Positions 52,171 through 53,705 of a stretch of DNA of 53,705 nt are shown here, piece by piece. Every line of letters begins with the position of its first letter. The stretch's first letter is position 1. The notes beneath the pieces were generated by a model. That model worked only from the letters and a program-made list of their open reading frames with translations, had not been told where the DNA came from and did not search any database. The position numbers and the translations under genes were made by a program. The DNA comes from Bacteroidales bacterium UBA4284 (GTDB lineage Bacteria; Bacteroidota; Bacteroidia; Bacteroidales; UBA932). The DNA is taken from positions 1-53,705 of the forward strand of contig DGVM01000113.1 of assembly GCA_002395925.1 (NCBI GenBank). Direction: 5' to 3'.

Positions 52171-52204
52171 TATTTATGTGATAAATACTTTGATTTTTGA
52201 TAAA
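52171..52204. promoter_or_regulatory. Candidate binding site for the AraC-type rhamnose regulator
   Basis: Two TGATAAA copies (52179-52185 and 52198-52204) are 19 bases apart in the same orientation, a spacing suited to an AraC-family dimer. The first lies within a perfect palindrome, TATTTAT-GTG-ATAAATA (52171-52187). The site is 27-60 bases upstream of the rhaB -7 box and close to the regulator's own start, so it could serve both directions. Confidence 0.4.
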
Positions 52205-52223
52205 AGAGAATTAACTTGCGCTC

Positions 52224-53105
52224 ATGGTTGATGAGATACATCTTAAATACCTTGCGACGAGCCGGGGCGACTGCTTGTGGGGACTTGCGGTAAACTCGGT
52301 CGGCTTCCAGGATGTTCCTGCAGGCGAACAGTATCCGCCGCGCCGGCACCCGTCTCGCTATCTTTTCTCGCCCGGGCGGGGAAGGATCCTCGATGAGTAT
52401 CAGCTCCTGTATATCACAAAAGGGGAGGGCTCGTTCGTCAGTGTCTCCCATCCGCAATCGCTTTCCTTGCATAGGGGCTCGGTATTTCTTCTGTTCCCCG
52501 GAGAATGGCATTCATACGCCCCGGACCTGCGGACAGGGTGGAAAGAGTATTGGATAGGCTTCACCGGCAAGCAGATGGATATGTGGACGGCCGGCGGCTT
52601 CTTCAGTCCGGCACAGGCAGTCTGGGACATAGGGCTGCAGAGCGATATTGTCAATCTGTATATGGAGGCCATCAGTGTTGCCGATGAACAGAAATCGGGG
52701 TTCCAGCAACGTCTGGGGGGCATTGTGGCCCACCTTCTTGGACTTGCATGGTATTATGCCAAGAACCAGGCGCTTAGCGGATCTGCAGACAAGATGAACC
52801 GGGCCAAGATCATAATCGCAGAGCAATACCGGACTATTTGCCCCGAGACTGTCGCTTCCCAGATATTCATGGGCTACAATAACTTCCGGCGGATTTTCAA
52901 GGATTACACCGGCTTTTCGCCGGCAAAGTATATTCTGATGGTGCGGCTCAACAAAGCCAAGGAAGCTCTGACAAACAGCAACCTTCCTGTCCATAGGATT
53001 GCAACTGATACCGGCTGGGACAACGTGGATTATTTTTTTACCCTCTTCCGCCGCTGTACGGGCATGACTCCGCTCGAGTACAGGGCTTTCACCCAGGGTC
53101 TGTAA
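52224..53105 (+). CDS. AraC-family transcriptional regulator, probable rhamnose regulator
   Basis: A 293-residue AraC/XylS regulator. The N-terminal cupin-like sensor (about 30-130) contains YQLLYITKGEGSF and GSVFLLFPGEWHSY. The C-terminal DNA-binding domain (about 190-290) has two helix-turn-helices, including MGYNNFRRIFKDYTGFSPAKYI and the signature DNVDYFFTLFRRCTGMTPLEYR. It is divergent from rhaB across a 124-base AT-rich region. The natural role is to activate rhaBATD when L-rhamnose is present, like RhaR/RhaS. Start at 52224 gives MVDEIHLKYL; an earlier start is not seen. Confidence 0.9.
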   Translation: MVDEIHLKYLATSRGDCLWGLAVNSVGFQDVPAGEQYPPRRHPSRYLFSPGRGRILDEYQLLYITKGEGSFVSVSHPQSLSLHRGSVFLLFPGEWHSYAPDLRTGWKEYWIGFTGKQMDMWTAGGFFSPAQAVWDIGLQSDIVNLYMEAISVADEQKSGFQQRLGGIVAHLLGLAWYYAKNQALSGSADKMNRAKIIIAEQYRTICPETVASQIFMGYNNFRRIFKDYTGFSPAKYILMVRLNKAKEALTNSNLPVHRIATDTGWDNVDYFFTLFRRCTGMTPLEYRAFTQGL

Positions 53106-53116
53106 TTTATTTTGAT

Positions 53117-53656
53117 ATGGAAAACATTGGAAAATACAAAGACGAACTGTCTGAATATCTCGTGAAGTCCTGTACAGGGAGCGGCTACCTTAAAGGTGTG
53201 CTCCTGTCGTCTCCCGACATAGATGCATCCTGGGTACGATACGCCCCGCCTTTTTTCGCCGATGCCGTGAGGAATTTCAATGCATATCCCGAGTACTGTC
53301 TCGCCTGCGCCGGATATCTGGGCATGGCTGTAGCCTCTCTGTGGGACAAGGACTGGGAGCGGTACGCAGACACTCAGTATTCCTTCTTCCTTGGAGATAG
53401 GGGCTTCGACGATATGGACGACCATATCACCGGCACCATCCTGCAGGATGGCACCCGCAGCGTCTGTGCCATGGAAGCGGTCAGTGCAAATGCGTATCAT
53501 TTCCTCATGAAAGAGAGCCCGGAACCGGGCACGGCCGACGCATATAAATTATTTCTTGCAACAGAGGAAATCGTGTACAGGGTTGGCGCCGCAATAGAAC
53601 TGTGCCGCCTCGGGTACCGTCTCGAGAAGGTCGCACCCGACGGGGGTGCTGAATGA
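53117..53656 (+). CDS. Conserved-looking protein of unknown function
   Basis: A 179-residue protein without signal peptide or membrane helix. It is rich in aromatic and acidic residues, with segments DIDASWVRYAPPFFADAVRN, LWDKDWERYADTQY and FLGDRGFDDMDDHI, and it looks mostly alpha-helical. I do not recognise the family. It starts 11 bases after the AraC-type gene on the same strand, so they may be cotranscribed. It overlaps nothing and ends 9 bases before the tRNA on the other strand. Confidence 0.75.
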   Translation: MENIGKYKDELSEYLVKSCTGSGYLKGVLLSSPDIDASWVRYAPPFFADAVRNFNAYPEYCLACAGYLGMAVASLWDKDWERYADTQYSFFLGDRGFDDMDDHITGTILQDGTRSVCAMEAVSANAYHFLMKESPEPGTADAYKLFLATEEIVYRVGAAIELCRLGYRLEKVAPDGGAE

Positions 53657-53665
53657 CAGGCCTTG

Positions 53666-53705
53666 TGATTCCGCCGCGACTCGAACGCGGGACCCACAGC
53701 TTAGA
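53666..53705 (-). tRNA. 3' half of a tRNA, probably tRNA-Arg(TCT)
   Basis: On the minus strand the last 40 bases read TCTAA (anticodon loop end), GCTGT (3' anticodon stem), GGGTC (variable loop), then the T-arm CCGCG-TTCGAGT-CGCGG and the acceptor strand CGGAATC with discriminator A. CCA is not encoded. The window starts at position 34, making the anticodon TCT if the loop numbering is right. The 5' half lies beyond the window. Confidence 0.75.

Noticed and set aside
1..53705. CRISPR arrays, insertion sequences, integrases or phage genes
   Set aside because: No spaced direct repeats, transposase, integrase or phage structural motif was seen; the only candidate element is the non-coding palindrome at 1557-1687.

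Overview
The window is a chromosomal segment of a GC-rich member of the Bacteroidota, most likely order Bacteroidales. The evidence is two SusC/SusD polysaccharide utilisation loci (PULs), promoters with the TAnnTTTG -7 box and a TTTG-type -33 box, many lipoproteins with a Cys near residue 20, and families such as DUF4954, DUF6377, BACON and fimbrillin-like domains that are typical of that phylum. No mobile element, phage gene or CRISPR array is visible. The left edge looks like the last bases of a 5S rRNA gene and the right edge is the 3' half of a tRNA.

Layout. (a) 1-1.8 kb: 5S end and terminator, a small lipoprotein, an EamA-type permease, and a 131-bp palindromic element with three nested hairpins. 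(b) 1.8-5.1 kb, minus strand: a PfkB sugar/adenosine kinase followed by the two subunits of an NfnAB/GltA-like flavoprotein, with a clear promoter and a terminator. (c) 5.2-23.7 kb, minus strand: PUL-1, eleven tightly packed genes (ECF sigma, FecR anti-sigma, STN-SusC, SusD, GH158-like glucanase, surface lipoprotein, FAD oxidoreductase with a golvesin-like tail, a 1270-residue GH3-FAD oxidoreductase fusion, a 52-residue peptide, a fimbrillin-like lipoprotein, and a fimbrillin-GH158-like fusion). (d) 23.8-30.6 kb, plus strand: apt, DUF4954, metallophosphoesterase, diacylglycerol-kinase-like and acyltransferase genes, then a membrane-spanning DUF6377 regulator. (e) 30.8-44.5 kb, plus strand: PUL-2 (SusC, SusD, a four-module glycan-binding lipoprotein, BACON-GH16, GH3, CotH, GH30), whose SusC gene is broken by an in-frame TGA. 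(f) 44.5-47.7 kb: a TPP riboswitch controlling a TonB receptor and a PnuC-family permease, a thiamine uptake unit. (g) 47.7-53.1 kb: the L-rhamnose operon rhaB-rhaA-rhaT-rhaD on the minus strand with a divergent AraC regulator, then an unrecognised gene and the tRNA.

How the genes work together. PUL-2 has the enzyme set expected for a mixed beta-1,3/1,6-glucan such as laminarin or fungal glucan: endo-acting GH16, beta-1,6-type GH30 and exo-acting GH3. PUL-1 also carries GH3 and two GH158-like (endo-beta-1,3-glucanase type) enzymes, but adds two exported FAD oxidoreductase domains, one fused to the GH3. PUL-1 is wired to a trans-envelope sigma/anti-sigma/STN-SusC relay, PUL-2 probably to the DUF6377 protein just upstream.

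The most unusual content is the redox module of PUL-1: a hydrolase and an oxidoreductase in one secreted polypeptide, beside a second secreted oxidoreductase. I read it as a possible oxidative route for a modified beta-glucan or glucoside, but the substrate, the electron acceptor and even catalytic competence cannot be read from sequence alone. All family assignments come from motif recognition without a database search.
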